A stretch of 64,000 nucleotides of DNA from CALLPQ01 sp964479275 (GTDB lineage: Bacteria > Pseudomonadota > Alphaproteobacteria > Caulobacterales > Parvularculaceae), in the NCBI GenBank assembly GCA_964479275.1, contig CAYZLR010000004.1, positions 1 through 64,000 of the forward strand, read 5' to 3'. The notes under the pieces were generated by a model, which was not told the DNA's origin, searched no databases, and saw only the letters and a program-made list of their open reading frames with translations. A program made the position numbers and the translations under genes. Each line of letters starts with the position of its first letter. Position 1 is the stretch's first letter. Of the stretch, positions 27,526-36,437 are shown piece by piece.

Positions 27526-29916
27526 TTATCTCTTCTTTTTTTTACGAGTAGTTTTCGGCTTACTCAAGATATTGTTAACGGTGCCCTCGCTTTTTGAAAT
27601 TCTCCCTTTTGATGATTTTTTAACCCTATTCTCAATTTGAGTTTGACGCGAAAGAGGATCATCAGCAATTGCGAGTTCGGTTTCTTGTAAACGTCTCATT
27701 TCATCGCGAATTTGACCCGCTTCTTCAAACTCAAGATTGGAAGCGGCTTCACGCATTGCTTTTTCCAAATGCTCAATGTGTGCTTTAAGATTGTGTCCTG
27801 CTGGAGCCCCCTCAAACTCGGCCTGGCCTTCAGCAAACCCTGAATATACCGCGCCAGCTTGCGATACAACTTGTTGATGGCCCACAAAAGTTTGCCCCAT
27901 TGCCGCTTTAGCCCCTTCATCATCACTTGTGGCTATTTCGGCTATAGTGGCTTTTACGGTTTGTGGCGTAATATTATGCAGGTCATTATGGGCCATTTGC
28001 TTTTCACGTCGACGGTTTGTTTCCGCAATGGCACGCTCCATCGACCCTGTCATACGATCAGCATAAAGAATTACTCGACCATCGACGTTACGAGCAGCCC
28101 TACCGATGGTCTGAACCAAAGATGTTTCCGAGCGTAAGAACCCTTCCTTGTCCGCATCTAAAATCGCAACCAAGCGACATTCAGGGATATCCAGCCCTTC
28201 TCGCAAGAGATTGATCCCAACAAGCACATCGAATGATCCAAGCCGAAGATCGCGAATGATTTCAATTCGCTCTAATGTATCAATATCGGAATGCATATAA
28301 CGCACCCTAATACCTTGCTCATGCATATATTCAGTCAAATCTTCTGACATACGCTTGGTTAAAGTTGTAACGAGTACCCGCCCCCCCTGCTTTGCGATGT
28401 TTTGGCATTCAGAGATCACGTCATCAACTTGATTGGTTTGATCTCCCATAACGGGACGGATCTCAACCACTGGATCAATTAAGCCGGTCGGACGAATAAC
28501 TTGCTCCGTAAAGACCCCGCCGGTTTGTTCTAACTCCCATTTTCCTGGTGTGGCTGAAACATGAACAGTTTGCGGACGCATTTTCTGCCATTCTTCAAAC
28601 TTCAAAGGCCGATTGTCCATACAGCTTGGCAGACGGAAACCATATTCGGCGAGCGTTTTTTTACGACTAAAGTCTCCCTTAAACATCGCGCCAATTTGCG
28701 GCACAGTCACATGGCTTTCATCACAAAAAACGATGGCATTTTCCGGAAGATATTCAAACAAGGTTGGCGGCGGCTCGCCGGGCTTTCGTCCCGTTAAATA
28801 GCGCGAATAATTTTCAATCCCATTACACGCACCGGTCGCGGCCATCATCTCCAAATCAAATTGCACGCGCTGATCTAGGCGTTGCGCCTCTAGCAATTTG
28901 CCCTCCTCTCGCATGACGGGCAAAGTTTCATTCAGTTCTTTTTTGATCGAGGCCATCGCCTGATTGAGAGTAGGACGCGGTGTCACATAGTGACTATTGG
29001 CATAAATTGTAACAGCTTCAAGTTCTGTGATGGTTTGCCCCGTTAACGGGTCAAATTCGGTAATCCCCTCGATCTCATCACCAAACATGGATATTCGCCA
29101 CGCACGATCTTCATAATGCGCCGGAAAAATTTCAACAACATCGCCTCTTGCCCGAAAAGTACCACGAGCAAAAGCGGCATCATTGCGTTTATACTGAAGA
29201 GCGACCAAATCGCCTAACAATTGTTTTCGCTCTATGGTTTGATCCACCTCGAGCGAAAACGTCATTGCCGTATAAGTTTCAACCGAGCCTATACCATAGA
29301 TGCATGAAACAGAAGCAACGATGATAACGTCATCGCGTTCTAACAAAGCCCGCGTGGCCGCATGACGCATTCGGTCAATTTGCTCGTTTACTGAACTTTC
29401 TTTTTCAATATATGTATCTGAACGAGGGACGTAAGCTTCAGGCTGGTAATAATCGTAATAAGAGACAAAATATTCGACAGCATTATCTGGAAAAAATGCT
29501 TTAAATTCTCCATATAATTGGGCTGCAAGCGTTTTATTTGGAGCCAGGATCAATGCGGGGCGTTGCATTTCCTCAATCACTTTTGCCATTGTAAATGTTT
29601 TGCCCGTGCCTGTTGCACCGAGCAAAACCTGATCCCATTCTTCCTGGTGCAATCCTTTCGACAACTCTTTTATCGCCGTCGGTTGATCCCCCGCAGGCTC
29701 GTATCTGGAAACGGTTTTGAGTGGTTTGGACAGTAGTTTTGCGGTAGGCAACCTATCAGGGCGATGGGGCACCCATTCAGAGTTTTTTACCTGTTCATGA
29801 TAATTTGAGATTGACTCTGAGAACCCTCCCGGCATCAACTCATCTTTAGGCGTGACAGGTTGAGCGCTTGGCTTACGTGCGGCTTTACGAGGAACTGATG
29901 TATCTGACTGCGACAT
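27526..29916 (-). CDS. uvrB: Excinuclease ABC subunit B
   Basis: UvrB is the damage-verifying helicase-like core of nucleotide excision repair. The 796-residue protein has an N-terminal extension of roughly 75 residues before the usual start (SRYEPAGDQPTAIKEL), as is common in alphaproteobacteria. Walker A is GATGTGKTFTMAKVI; the beta-hairpin region is YYDYYQPEAYVPRSDTYIEK; motif VI region is QTIGRAARNVDGRVILYAD; a UVR domain near the C-terminus (HIEHLEKAMREAASNLEFEE) would bind UvrC. The tail ends in a basic run KPKTTRKKKKR. No convincing alphaproteobacterial LexA box (GAAC-N7-GAAC or GTTC-N7-GTTC) was seen in the 195 bases upstream. Confidence 0.96.
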   Translation of the reverse strand: MSQSDTSVPRKAARKPSAQPVTPKDELMPGGFSESISNYHEQVKNSEWVPHRPDRLPTAKLLSKPLKTVSRYEPAGDQPTAIKELSKGLHQEEWDQVLLGATGTGKTFTMAKVIEEMQRPALILAPNKTLAAQLYGEFKAFFPDNAVEYFVSYYDYYQPEAYVPRSDTYIEKESSVNEQIDRMRHAATRALLERDDVIIVASVSCIYGIGSVETYTAMTFSLEVDQTIERKQLLGDLVALQYKRNDAAFARGTFRARGDVVEIFPAHYEDRAWRISMFGDEIEGITEFDPLTGQTITELEAVTIYANSHYVTPRPTLNQAMASIKKELNETLPVMREEGKLLEAQRLDQRVQFDLEMMAATGACNGIENYSRYLTGRKPGEPPPTLFEYLPENAIVFCDESHVTVPQIGAMFKGDFSRKKTLAEYGFRLPSCMDNRPLKFEEWQKMRPQTVHVSATPGKWELEQTGGVFTEQVIRPTGLIDPVVEIRPVMGDQTNQVDDVISECQNIAKQGGRVLVTTLTKRMSEDLTEYMHEQGIRVRYMHSDIDTLERIEIIRDLRLGSFDVLVGINLLREGLDIPECRLVAILDADKEGFLRSETSLVQTIGRAARNVDGRVILYADRMTGSMERAIAETNRRREKQMAHNDLHNITPQTVKATIAEIATSDDEGAKAAMGQTFVGHQQVVSQAGAVYSGFAEGQAEFEGAPAGHNLKAHIEHLEKAMREAASNLEFEEAGQIRDEMRRLQETELAIADDPLSRQTQIENRVKKSSKGRISKSEGTVNNILSKPKTTRKKKKR

Positions 29917-30111
29917 TACTCAAACCTATGCCATCGTCACAGGTTTAGAAAGACCAACAAAGCAAAAATCGCAAAAAATTGGCCTACTCTCATTTCTCGC
30001 TTTGACAGCTGATCGCGCTAATTCAAACCGAGAAATCCGCTAGCGTTCACATTCATAACTATAGATGAACCCAATGATCGCGACAAAACAGAAACTATGC
30101 CAGATTTTTCG

Positions 30112-31710
30112 TTACCCGATTTTTTTCTTGCGTAAGAATGCAGGAATATCGAGTTCGGTATCTCCATCATCGTCAAACAAATCACCGCTTGCGTTAGGAA
30201 CAGAAGAAGACGCAGGAGATGTTTTGGTAACTTGCCGGGATGCCGGTGTGGATACACTCTCGCTTGCATCACCGCCACTTAGCGTTTTCATAATACCGCC
30301 GACAGCGACACCAAGGGCACCGCTGCCACGAAAGGGGTTATTTTTCTGTTGAGTTGCACTCGTCTGGGACTGTTGGCTCGCAGACACCGTTGAAGATTGT
30401 TTTTTATCTTCACTCTCATTAGTTGCCCCCCGCATCGGAAGCGTCACTCCGTCAGCGTCCCCTTCCGTTAGCAATTTGCGAATCCGCGCCTGTACATCAC
30501 CAACTGGATTTTCCTGAATCGGGGAGTTCATGAGGCTGGCGCCTCCTGACGGAGACTGCTCGGAAGCACCGGTGTCTTTAACCGATGATTTTTGTACTGG
30601 CGTTACACCACGATTTTCAGTGGGCAATGCGATAGAATTATCTGTCCCCGTTTGCGCCCCAATATCTCTCCAGGGTTTAGCCGCAGGAACGCTTTGTGCA
30701 TTTGTTACGATGGCAGGGCGCCCATTATCATCTTCAATCGGCTTTTCAATATCAATACCGGTAGCAACTACAGAGACTCTAACCTTACCCTCGAGCTCCT
30801 GATTAAAAGTAGATCCGATAATAATATTCGCATCAGGATCAACTTCTGCACGAATTCGGTTTGCAGCCTCATCAATTTCAAAAAGCTTCATATCCATTGA
30901 GCCGGTAATGTTAATAAGAACCCCTCTTGCGCCCTTCATAGAAACCTTGTCCAGCAATGGATTTGAGATTGCGGCTTCGGCTGCTTCTATCGCACGTTTC
31001 TCACCTTCAGCTTCACCGGTCCCCATCATAGCTTGCCCCATCTCACCCATGACAGTGCGAACATCCGCAAAATCGAGATTGATCAATCCTGGCATGACCA
31101 TTAAATCAGTAATACCGCGCACACCAGAATGCAAAACCTCATCCGCCATCGCGAATGCTTCATGAAAAGTAGTGCGCTCATCAGCAATCGAAAACAAATT
31201 TTGATTGGGAATAATCAAAAGCGTATCCACATGCTTTTGCAATTCCTCAATACCAGCCATCGCGACACGCATTCGCCTTGCCCCTTCAAAATGAAAAGGC
31301 TTTGTTACAACACCAACCGTCAAAATACCGCGTTCTTTAGCCGCTTGCGCAATAACAGGAGCCGCTCCAGTTCCCGTCCCTCCGCCCATGCCGGCTGTGA
31401 TAAATAACATATGGGAATTGCCAACATGTTCGAGAATTTCTTCTATCGACTCCTCAGCAGCTTCCGCTCCCACATTAGGCATCGAGCCCGCACCAAGACC
31501 TTGGGTTGTATTCACGCCCAGCTGAATTTTGCGATCCGTTTTCGCCAAGGTCACCGCTTGAGAGTCGGTATTAGCCACAACAAATTCAACACCTTCCAGC
31601 GCACTCTCAATCATATTGTTGACTGCATTACCGCCAGCGCCTCCGACACCGATAACCGAAATTCGAGGTTTTAATTCTGTTGTTTCAGGAATACTAATAT
31701 TAATCGGCAT
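30112..31710 (-). CDS. ftsZ: Cell division protein FtsZ
   Basis: The tubulin-like GTPase that forms the division ring. The 532-residue protein has SVIGVGGAGGNAVNNM near the N-terminus, the GTP-binding signature GGGTGTGAAPVIAQ, and the T7 loop INLDFADVRTVM. A long, low-complexity linker of about 170 residues (rich in Ser, Gln and Thr) ends in the C-terminal peptide DTELDIPAFLRKKKIG, which binds partners such as FtsA. AGGAG precedes the ATG. It is the last gene of the dcw cluster but is separated from ftsA by 393 bases, so it probably also has its own promoter. Confidence 0.97.
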   Translation of the reverse strand: MPINISIPETTELKPRISVIGVGGAGGNAVNNMIESALEGVEFVVANTDSQAVTLAKTDRKIQLGVNTTQGLGAGSMPNVGAEAAEESIEEILEHVGNSHMLFITAGMGGGTGTGAAPVIAQAAKERGILTVGVVTKPFHFEGARRMRVAMAGIEELQKHVDTLLIIPNQNLFSIADERTTFHEAFAMADEVLHSGVRGITDLMVMPGLINLDFADVRTVMGEMGQAMMGTGEAEGEKRAIEAAEAAISNPLLDKVSMKGARGVLINITGSMDMKLFEIDEAANRIRAEVDPDANIIIGSTFNQELEGKVRVSVVATGIDIEKPIEDDNGRPAIVTNAQSVPAAKPWRDIGAQTGTDNSIALPTENRGVTPVQKSSVKDTGASEQSPSGGASLMNSPIQENPVGDVQARIRKLLTEGDADGVTLPMRGATNESEDKKQSSTVSASQQSQTSATQQKNNPFRGSGALGVAVGGIMKTLSGGDASESVSTPASRQVTKTSPASSSVPNASGDLFDDDGDTELDIPAFLRKKKIG

Positions 31711-32103
31711 TACTTGCTCCTGGCTCGCCTAGATGAGTGTTTGAGGCCACTTGATTTTCTTTATACATTTGTTTTTACGTAAAAAATCAGCAATTCGAAT
31801 CAGTGGATGTTGCGTTATCTAATTTTGTTAAAGAATCAGTCATAAGGATTACCAAAAGGTTAACGCGCGTTAACTTTAATGGACATTTTCCTTATTTTTC
31901 CTAGTTTTTCTGGTGTTGGTAACGAACATCGAATTACAGCATTTGCCAGATCAGGTGGCAACCGGTTGAGCGCAAAATACTTTAAGCCGCCTCCTTGAAA
32001 CCATTTCATTTGGAGGGGGGGGTGATCTGTTCGAAACAGTAAACCGGGCTAAAACTAACAGACCAGGCCCCTCGAAGCGTTGAATAGAATGCTTTTGCCC
32101 CTC
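31711..32103 (-). promoter_or_regulatory. ftsA-ftsZ intergenic region, likely ftsZ promoter region
   Basis: This 393-base gap is by far the longest inside the dcw cluster. It holds a perfect 16-base palindrome (GTTAACGCGCGTTAAC, 31859-31874), two GANTC sequences (GAATC near 31797 and 31833), a TTGCCA-N7-TGGCAA inverted repeat (31943-31961), and a run of eight G at about 32014-32021. In Caulobacter ftsZ is controlled by CtrA and by GANTC methylation; a similar role here is an inference. No coding sequence is seen. Confidence 0.55.
31859..31874. repeat. 16-bp perfect palindrome upstream of ftsZ
   Basis: GTTAACGCGCGTTAAC reads the same on both strands. It contains two TTAA halves spaced by six bases, one less than the CtrA consensus of seven, so it is either a variant CtrA site or the operator of another dimeric regulator. 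It lies about 150 bases upstream of the ftsZ start. Confidence 0.6.
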
Positions 32104-33504
32104 TTAAAATCGGGTCTTCAGCCAAGCCCCAACACGCTTCGATCGGCTTTCACGGTTTGCATTGTCATTCATGCCGCTTTGATAGCGAACCTGTAAAGGG
32201 TCAGAGTCTTTTTTCATTTCAGGATAAAGCGAGGCTGACGCATAAGATTGCGCAACAAAATCGATCAGCCCCGCGCAGACAGAAAACGCTGAACCGCTCA
32301 AAGCTTCCGGCGCTCCTTCAATTGTATAGGGCCGACCTAAACGAGCTTTCATGCCAAAAATCCGTTCTGCATGCTCCACTATTCCGTTCAGTTGAGCCCC
32401 GCCGCCCGTAATCACAATCCGACGACAATTTTTTAAAGCACATTGATCAGCAACAATTTGCGCACTCAACCGCTCGTAAATCTCCTCAAGGCGAGGAACA
32501 ATCACCCGCGTTAAGTCGGCTCTGGTAATACGCAATTGTTTATCTTCCTTAGTTAGCGGAATCATGTCCACCAATCTATGTTCATCAGCCGCACTATAAA
32601 AAACAGTACCATGAAGAATTTTTTGTCGTTCCGCATGAACAATTGGCGTGGAAAAACCTTGGGCAATATCGCGTGTTATGTGATTTGATCCTAATTTTAT
32701 GCCGCCACATCCCTGGGGCCTTCCCTCATTATAAATCGTATAGTCGACACATCGACTACCAATATCCAGAGCAAATACGCCTAACTCTTTTTCATCCTCA
32801 ACCAATGTTGACTGCGCCATCATTAAGGGCGCTGCAACAAAAGAGGCTACCTTTAATCCTGCGCCTTCGACCAAGCCTTTAATATTGGTTAGATAATTTT
32901 CTCGCACATGAACACCGAGCATGCGGGTCGTTAACTCCTGCCCATACAACCCACGTGGATCCGTACCAACTTCCTCGCCATCTAATCGGTAACTCGTCGG
33001 TATAATATGTAAGCACCGAGCCGCCTCAGGGGTAATAATCCGTCCCCCCTCATATAAGCTTTCTGCAACATCATCAGCCGTCACAACGCCCCCAGCGACA
33101 TCAAGATCAACCCCAACATGACGACATTGTAACTGCGCACCGGAGATACTGACATGAACTTCATGTATGCGCTCTCCCGCCATACTCTCGGCGGCATCAA
33201 TCGCGTGGCGTATAGCCTTTTCACGATCGAGAAAAGAACTGGCGCCTTTCAAATTTTGATCATTGACATAATTATCATGATTTGCATTTAGATCATTATG
33301 CTGGCGAGCAATTGCGCCATAATGCCCGGCGCCGATAATATCACAATCCACGCTTCCATCACTCATAGGAAGAATGCGCGCAATAAAGCATACCGTTTTG
33401 GCAGTGCCAATATCAATAGCCGCTATCAACGCCCCTTCACGAGATAATTTCCGCGATTTGCCATTGATCAAATCATTGCGGTTTTTACCGTTAAAAAGTT
33501 GCAT
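32104..33504 (-). CDS. ftsA: Cell division protein FtsA
   Basis: Actin-like protein that ties FtsZ to the membrane. The ATG at 33504 was chosen (GGA about ten bases upstream); a longer frame opening at 33588 overlaps ftsQ and adds 28 residues without family character. The nucleotide-binding start is ALIAAIDIGTAKTVCFIARI; the late phosphate loop is RIVITGGGAQLNGI. The end RSKRVGAWLKTRF is the amphipathic helix that binds the membrane. An Asn-rich insertion (DLNANHDNYVNDQNLKG, about residues 70-86) replaces a shorter loop usual in the family. It lies 49 bases downstream of ftsQ. Confidence 0.94.
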   Translation of the reverse strand: MQLFNGKNRNDLINGKSRKLSREGALIAAIDIGTAKTVCFIARILPMSDGSVDCDIIGAGHYGAIARQHNDLNANHDNYVNDQNLKGASSFLDREKAIRHAIDAAESMAGERIHEVHVSISGAQLQCRHVGVDLDVAGGVVTADDVAESLYEGGRIITPEAARCLHIIPTSYRLDGEEVGTDPRGLYGQELTTRMLGVHVRENYLTNIKGLVEGAGLKVASFVAAPLMMAQSTLVEDEKELGVFALDIGSRCVDYTIYNEGRPQGCGGIKLGSNHITRDIAQGFSTPIVHAERQKILHGTVFYSAADEHRLVDMIPLTKEDKQLRITRADLTRVIVPRLEEIYERLSAQIVADQCALKNCRRIVITGGGAQLNGIVEHAERIFGMKARLGRPYTIEGAPEALSGSAFSVCAGLIDFVAQSYASASLYPEMKKDSDPLQVRYQSGMNDNANRESRSKRVGAWLKTRF

Positions 33505-33553
33505 CGTAATATCCGTTCGCAAATTACTTTTGCAGAAAATCGATCCCTGCTTT

Positions 33554-34519
33554 TTAAGCTGATGTCCCGGCGCAGGAAAAATCGCCACTCAAAACATTAA
33601 GCGAAGGACCTTTTTGATCCTTGGCACCGCGACAAAGAAAAAAAGCTCTCTCTGGATCTCTAAGATCTATATATTCGAAGTCACGGTCAAGCACGCTCAC
33701 AGCTTCATGCAACACGGCTAAATCCCTTAACGCATCTTGAAACTCAACTTCCGGCAACTTTATGTCCATGGTCGCGCCTTGTTGTGAATTTAACCGTAAT
33801 GTCCATCGACGATTACTAACTCGCATAATTGCAGCAATTCTTGTGTCAAAAATATTCACTTCATCAAGCACTTGAAGAATTTCTGAGGCGACCTCGGGAG
33901 CCCCTGCTCCCACAATATAAGGGAGCCCTGGATACTCAAATGATCCCGCCTCGCGAATTACAGCCCCAACCTGATCAACCAATCGGAACGCGCCATTGAC
34001 TTGCCATAACGCGGCAGGCTGACGCTCGCGTATTGAAATATTAATGTCATTAGGCCAAAGACGAGAGACTGCGGCAGAGCGAACCCAACCCAGTTCTTCA
34101 ATTCTGGCACGCGCACTGTCGGGATTAAAATGTAAAATCGATGTTCCATTCACGGGGCCAAGTGCATTGGTGATATCAGCAAATGATGTACGATCACGCC
34201 CAATAATCCGTACTTGTCGGACCTCAAAACCAGCGCCGATTGCCATATTGGCGATGCGTGTTCTTGTGTCATTTGCAATCTCTTCCCCCAAACGCCCAAA
34301 GACACCGCTTGCCCATAACATCACAAAACCAATCATCAACACCAGACCAATGCCGACACCGCCTGCGAGCCCAACCCTTTGTAAAATTTGAGCAAAAGAC
34401 GATTGACGCGGCACCCAACTGCGTTCAGCGACTAATTTCTTACTCGAACTGTTCTTTTTTACGCTGGTCTTTTTTGCAACCGTTTTCTTTGCAGGTTTTT
34501 TTTTGTTTACCGTTGGCAT
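33554..34519 (-). CDS. ftsQ: Cell division protein FtsQ
   Basis: A bitopic protein that links early and late division proteins in the divisome. The ATG at 34519 has AGAGGA about six bases upstream and overlaps the ddl stop by 13 bases. A very basic cytoplasmic tail (PTVNKKKPAKKTVAKKTSV) leads to one membrane helix (VGIGLVLMIGFVMLWASGVF), then the POTRA domain FEVRQVRIIGRDRTSFADI and the FtsQ beta domain with LWPNDINISIRERQPAALW. 321 residues is normal for alphaproteobacteria. Confidence 0.93.
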   Translation of the reverse strand: MPTVNKKKPAKKTVAKKTSVKKNSSSKKLVAERSWVPRQSSFAQILQRVGLAGGVGIGLVLMIGFVMLWASGVFGRLGEEIANDTRTRIANMAIGAGFEVRQVRIIGRDRTSFADITNALGPVNGTSILHFNPDSARARIEELGWVRSAAVSRLWPNDINISIRERQPAALWQVNGAFRLVDQVGAVIREAGSFEYPGLPYIVGAGAPEVASEILQVLDEVNIFDTRIAAIMRVSNRRWTLRLNSQQGATMDIKLPEVEFQDALRDLAVLHEAVSVLDRDFEYIDLRDPERAFFLCRGAKDQKGPSLNVLSGDFSCAGTSA

Positions 34520-35427
34520 GATGCGTCCTCTATCATCCACTCACATAAATCTTCAAACGAAACCCCTAAATAGGCCGCCTGTTCAGGTGCCAATGATGTC
34601 GGCGTTAAGCCTGGTTGCGTGTTCACTTCCAAACAATAAAGTTTGCCGTCCCCATCAACATTATACCGAAAATCTGCCCGAGACAGCCCTCGACATCCCA
34701 ATGCATGATGGGCGTTCAAAGCCATGTCCATAACTTGATCTGCAAGATCTGGCTCTATCTTTGCCGGAACTTGATGGCTTGATCCACCTGCCGCATATTT
34801 TGCCTCATAATCATAAAAGCCAGTGGTTGGGAAAATTTCCGTTACACAAAGAGCGCGATCGCCCATAACGGCGCATGTTAATTCTCGTCCCGGTATAAAT
34901 TGCTCAACGAGAACATCATCCCCCAACGCGCTATCTTTTGCTGCTAATTCAGCAGGCGGGCGATTGTCTCCCTTTTGCACAATATATATGCCCACAGAAG
35001 ATCCTTGATTATTTGGTTTCACCACATAGGGCGGTTTTAGAGCATGATGGGAAGCAGCCTCTAGCCGGGGAATAATCTTGCCCTTGGGAACGGGAATAGC
35101 CGCTTGCTCAAAAACTGATTTCGCGCGTTGTTTATCCATCGCCAATGAAGAAGCCAATACGCCAGAATGAGTATAGGGAAGATTGAGAACTTCCAAGACC
35201 CCTTGCACGCAGCCATCCTCCCCCCACTGACCATGGAGAGCATTAAAAACAGCATCAGATTTTAATTTTGTCAATTGCTCCCCAAAATCGCGCTCGACAT
35301 CAAGTTCGCTCACTTTATATCCTTTTGCGCGCAATGCCTTTGCAGCCGCAGCGCCGGAAACCAAGCTGACGTCACGCTCTGGTGACCAACCACCCTTTAT
35401 GACTGTAATATGCGAATATTTCGACAT
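34507..35427 (-). CDS. ddl: D-alanine--D-alanine ligase
   Basis: Joins two D-alanines with ATP to make the dipeptide that MurF adds. The 306-residue ATP-grasp protein has ITVIKGGWSPERDVSLVSG at the N-terminus, NALHGQWGEDGCVQGVLE, VKPNNQGSSVGIY and the C-terminal YCLEVNTQPGLTPTSL. It sits in its usual place between murB and ftsQ, with an end that overlaps ftsQ. Confidence 0.95.
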   Translation of the reverse strand: MSKYSHITVIKGGWSPERDVSLVSGAAAAKALRAKGYKVSELDVERDFGEQLTKLKSDAVFNALHGQWGEDGCVQGVLEVLNLPYTHSGVLASSLAMDKQRAKSVFEQAAIPVPKGKIIPRLEAASHHALKPPYVVKPNNQGSSVGIYIVQKGDNRPPAELAAKDSALGDDVLVEQFIPGRELTCAVMGDRALCVTEIFPTTGFYDYEAKYAAGGSSHQVPAKIEPDLADQVMDMALNAHHALGCRGLSRADFRYNVDGDGKLYCLEVNTQPGLTPTSLAPEQAAYLGVSFEDLCEWMIEDASCQR

Positions 35428-35506
35428 TTCGCTCTCTCAAAATCTCCCGAACAATCGGCTTGATCGTGGCTCACCCCCCATCATCACTCAATTGGTTAAC
35501 AAAGCG

Positions 35507-36418
35507 TTACCTTTCGCCAATCCGCCGGATCTCCCACCTTAATTCAACACCGCGTTGTTCTTTTACATCGCGGCGCAAGCTTTCCCCTAGAGATTCAAGA
35601 TCATTTGCACTCGCATGGCCACGATTAATCAAAAAATTACAGTGCTGATGTGAAACTTCAGCATCGCCAATGACGCGGCCACGCCCGCCAACACTATCAA
35701 TAAGCTGCCAACTTTTATATCCGTCCGGATTAGCAAAAGTTGACCCCCCCGTGCGCTCTCTTATCGGCTGACTGTTCTCGCGGCGCGACTTAATTTCTTC
35801 CATCCGCACCAACACAGCGCCCGCGTCATCCTGTTCGCCGCGAAAAATCGCACGGGTAAATATGATGCCGCCCTTTTCACCAAACACTTGCGCTGCATGA
35901 CAATGGCGATAAGAGAACCCCATTTCTTTTTGCGTAAAACTATGCTCTTTGCCATCACGATCATACCCTACAGCCTCAACCAATACATCTTTGGTCTCGC
36001 GGTCATACGCCCCGGCATTCATCGTTAAGGCGCCCCCAATTGTTCCGGGTACACCAGAGAAAAATTCTAAATTTGTCAGGCCCGCTTTTTGCGCCGCCTT
36101 TGCAACCTGCGCATCCAGAGCACCAGACCCTGCGTGCACATCCACCCCATCAACATGAGTGCCTGCAAAAGGCTTTCCAAGGCGAATAACAACCCCATGT
36201 ATCCCGCTATCTCGTACCAAGAGATTTGAGCCAACGCCCACAGGGTAAACCGGGATTTCTCTTGGCGTCGCCTTTAGGAAGCTTGCTAAATCTTCTTCAT
36301 CTGCAGGCATGAAAATAACATCTGCCGGTCCGCCGACGCGAAACCACGTAAACGCAGACATATCCGCTTTTTCTAGAAGACGGCCACGAACGGAGGGTAA
36401 ATCAGCGATAGTCACCAT
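35507..36418 (-). CDS. murB: UDP-N-acetylenolpyruvoylglucosamine reductase
   Basis: FAD enzyme that reduces the enolpyruvyl group to give UDP-MurNAc. The FAD-binding fold shows TWFRVGGPADVIFMPAD and GVGSNLLVRDSGIHGVVIRL, then EFFSGVPGTIGGALTMNAGAY; the proton-donating serine is in TGGSTFANPDG near residue 225. The short form without a long insertion fits the type seen in alphaproteobacteria. ATG at 36418; a GTG one codon earlier is possible. It lies 19 bases downstream of murC and 79 bases before ddl. Confidence 0.95.
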   Translation of the reverse strand: MVTIADLPSVRGRLLEKADMSAFTWFRVGGPADVIFMPADEEDLASFLKATPREIPVYPVGVGSNLLVRDSGIHGVVIRLGKPFAGTHVDGVDVHAGSGALDAQVAKAAQKAGLTNLEFFSGVPGTIGGALTMNAGAYDRETKDVLVEAVGYDRDGKEHSFTQKEMGFSYRHCHAAQVFGEKGGIIFTRAIFRGEQDDAGAVLVRMEEIKSRRENSQPIRERTGGSTFANPDGYKSWQLIDSVGGRGRVIGDAEVSHQHCNFLINRGHASANDLESLGESLRRDVKEQRGVELRWEIRRIGER

Positions 36419-36437
36419 CACGATTGCACAGCTCCGT

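Noticed and set aside
29917..30111. LexA box upstream of uvrB
   Set aside because: GTTC-N7-GTTC or GAAC-N7-GAAC expected for alphaproteobacterial LexA was not found; only isolated GTTC and GAAC occur.
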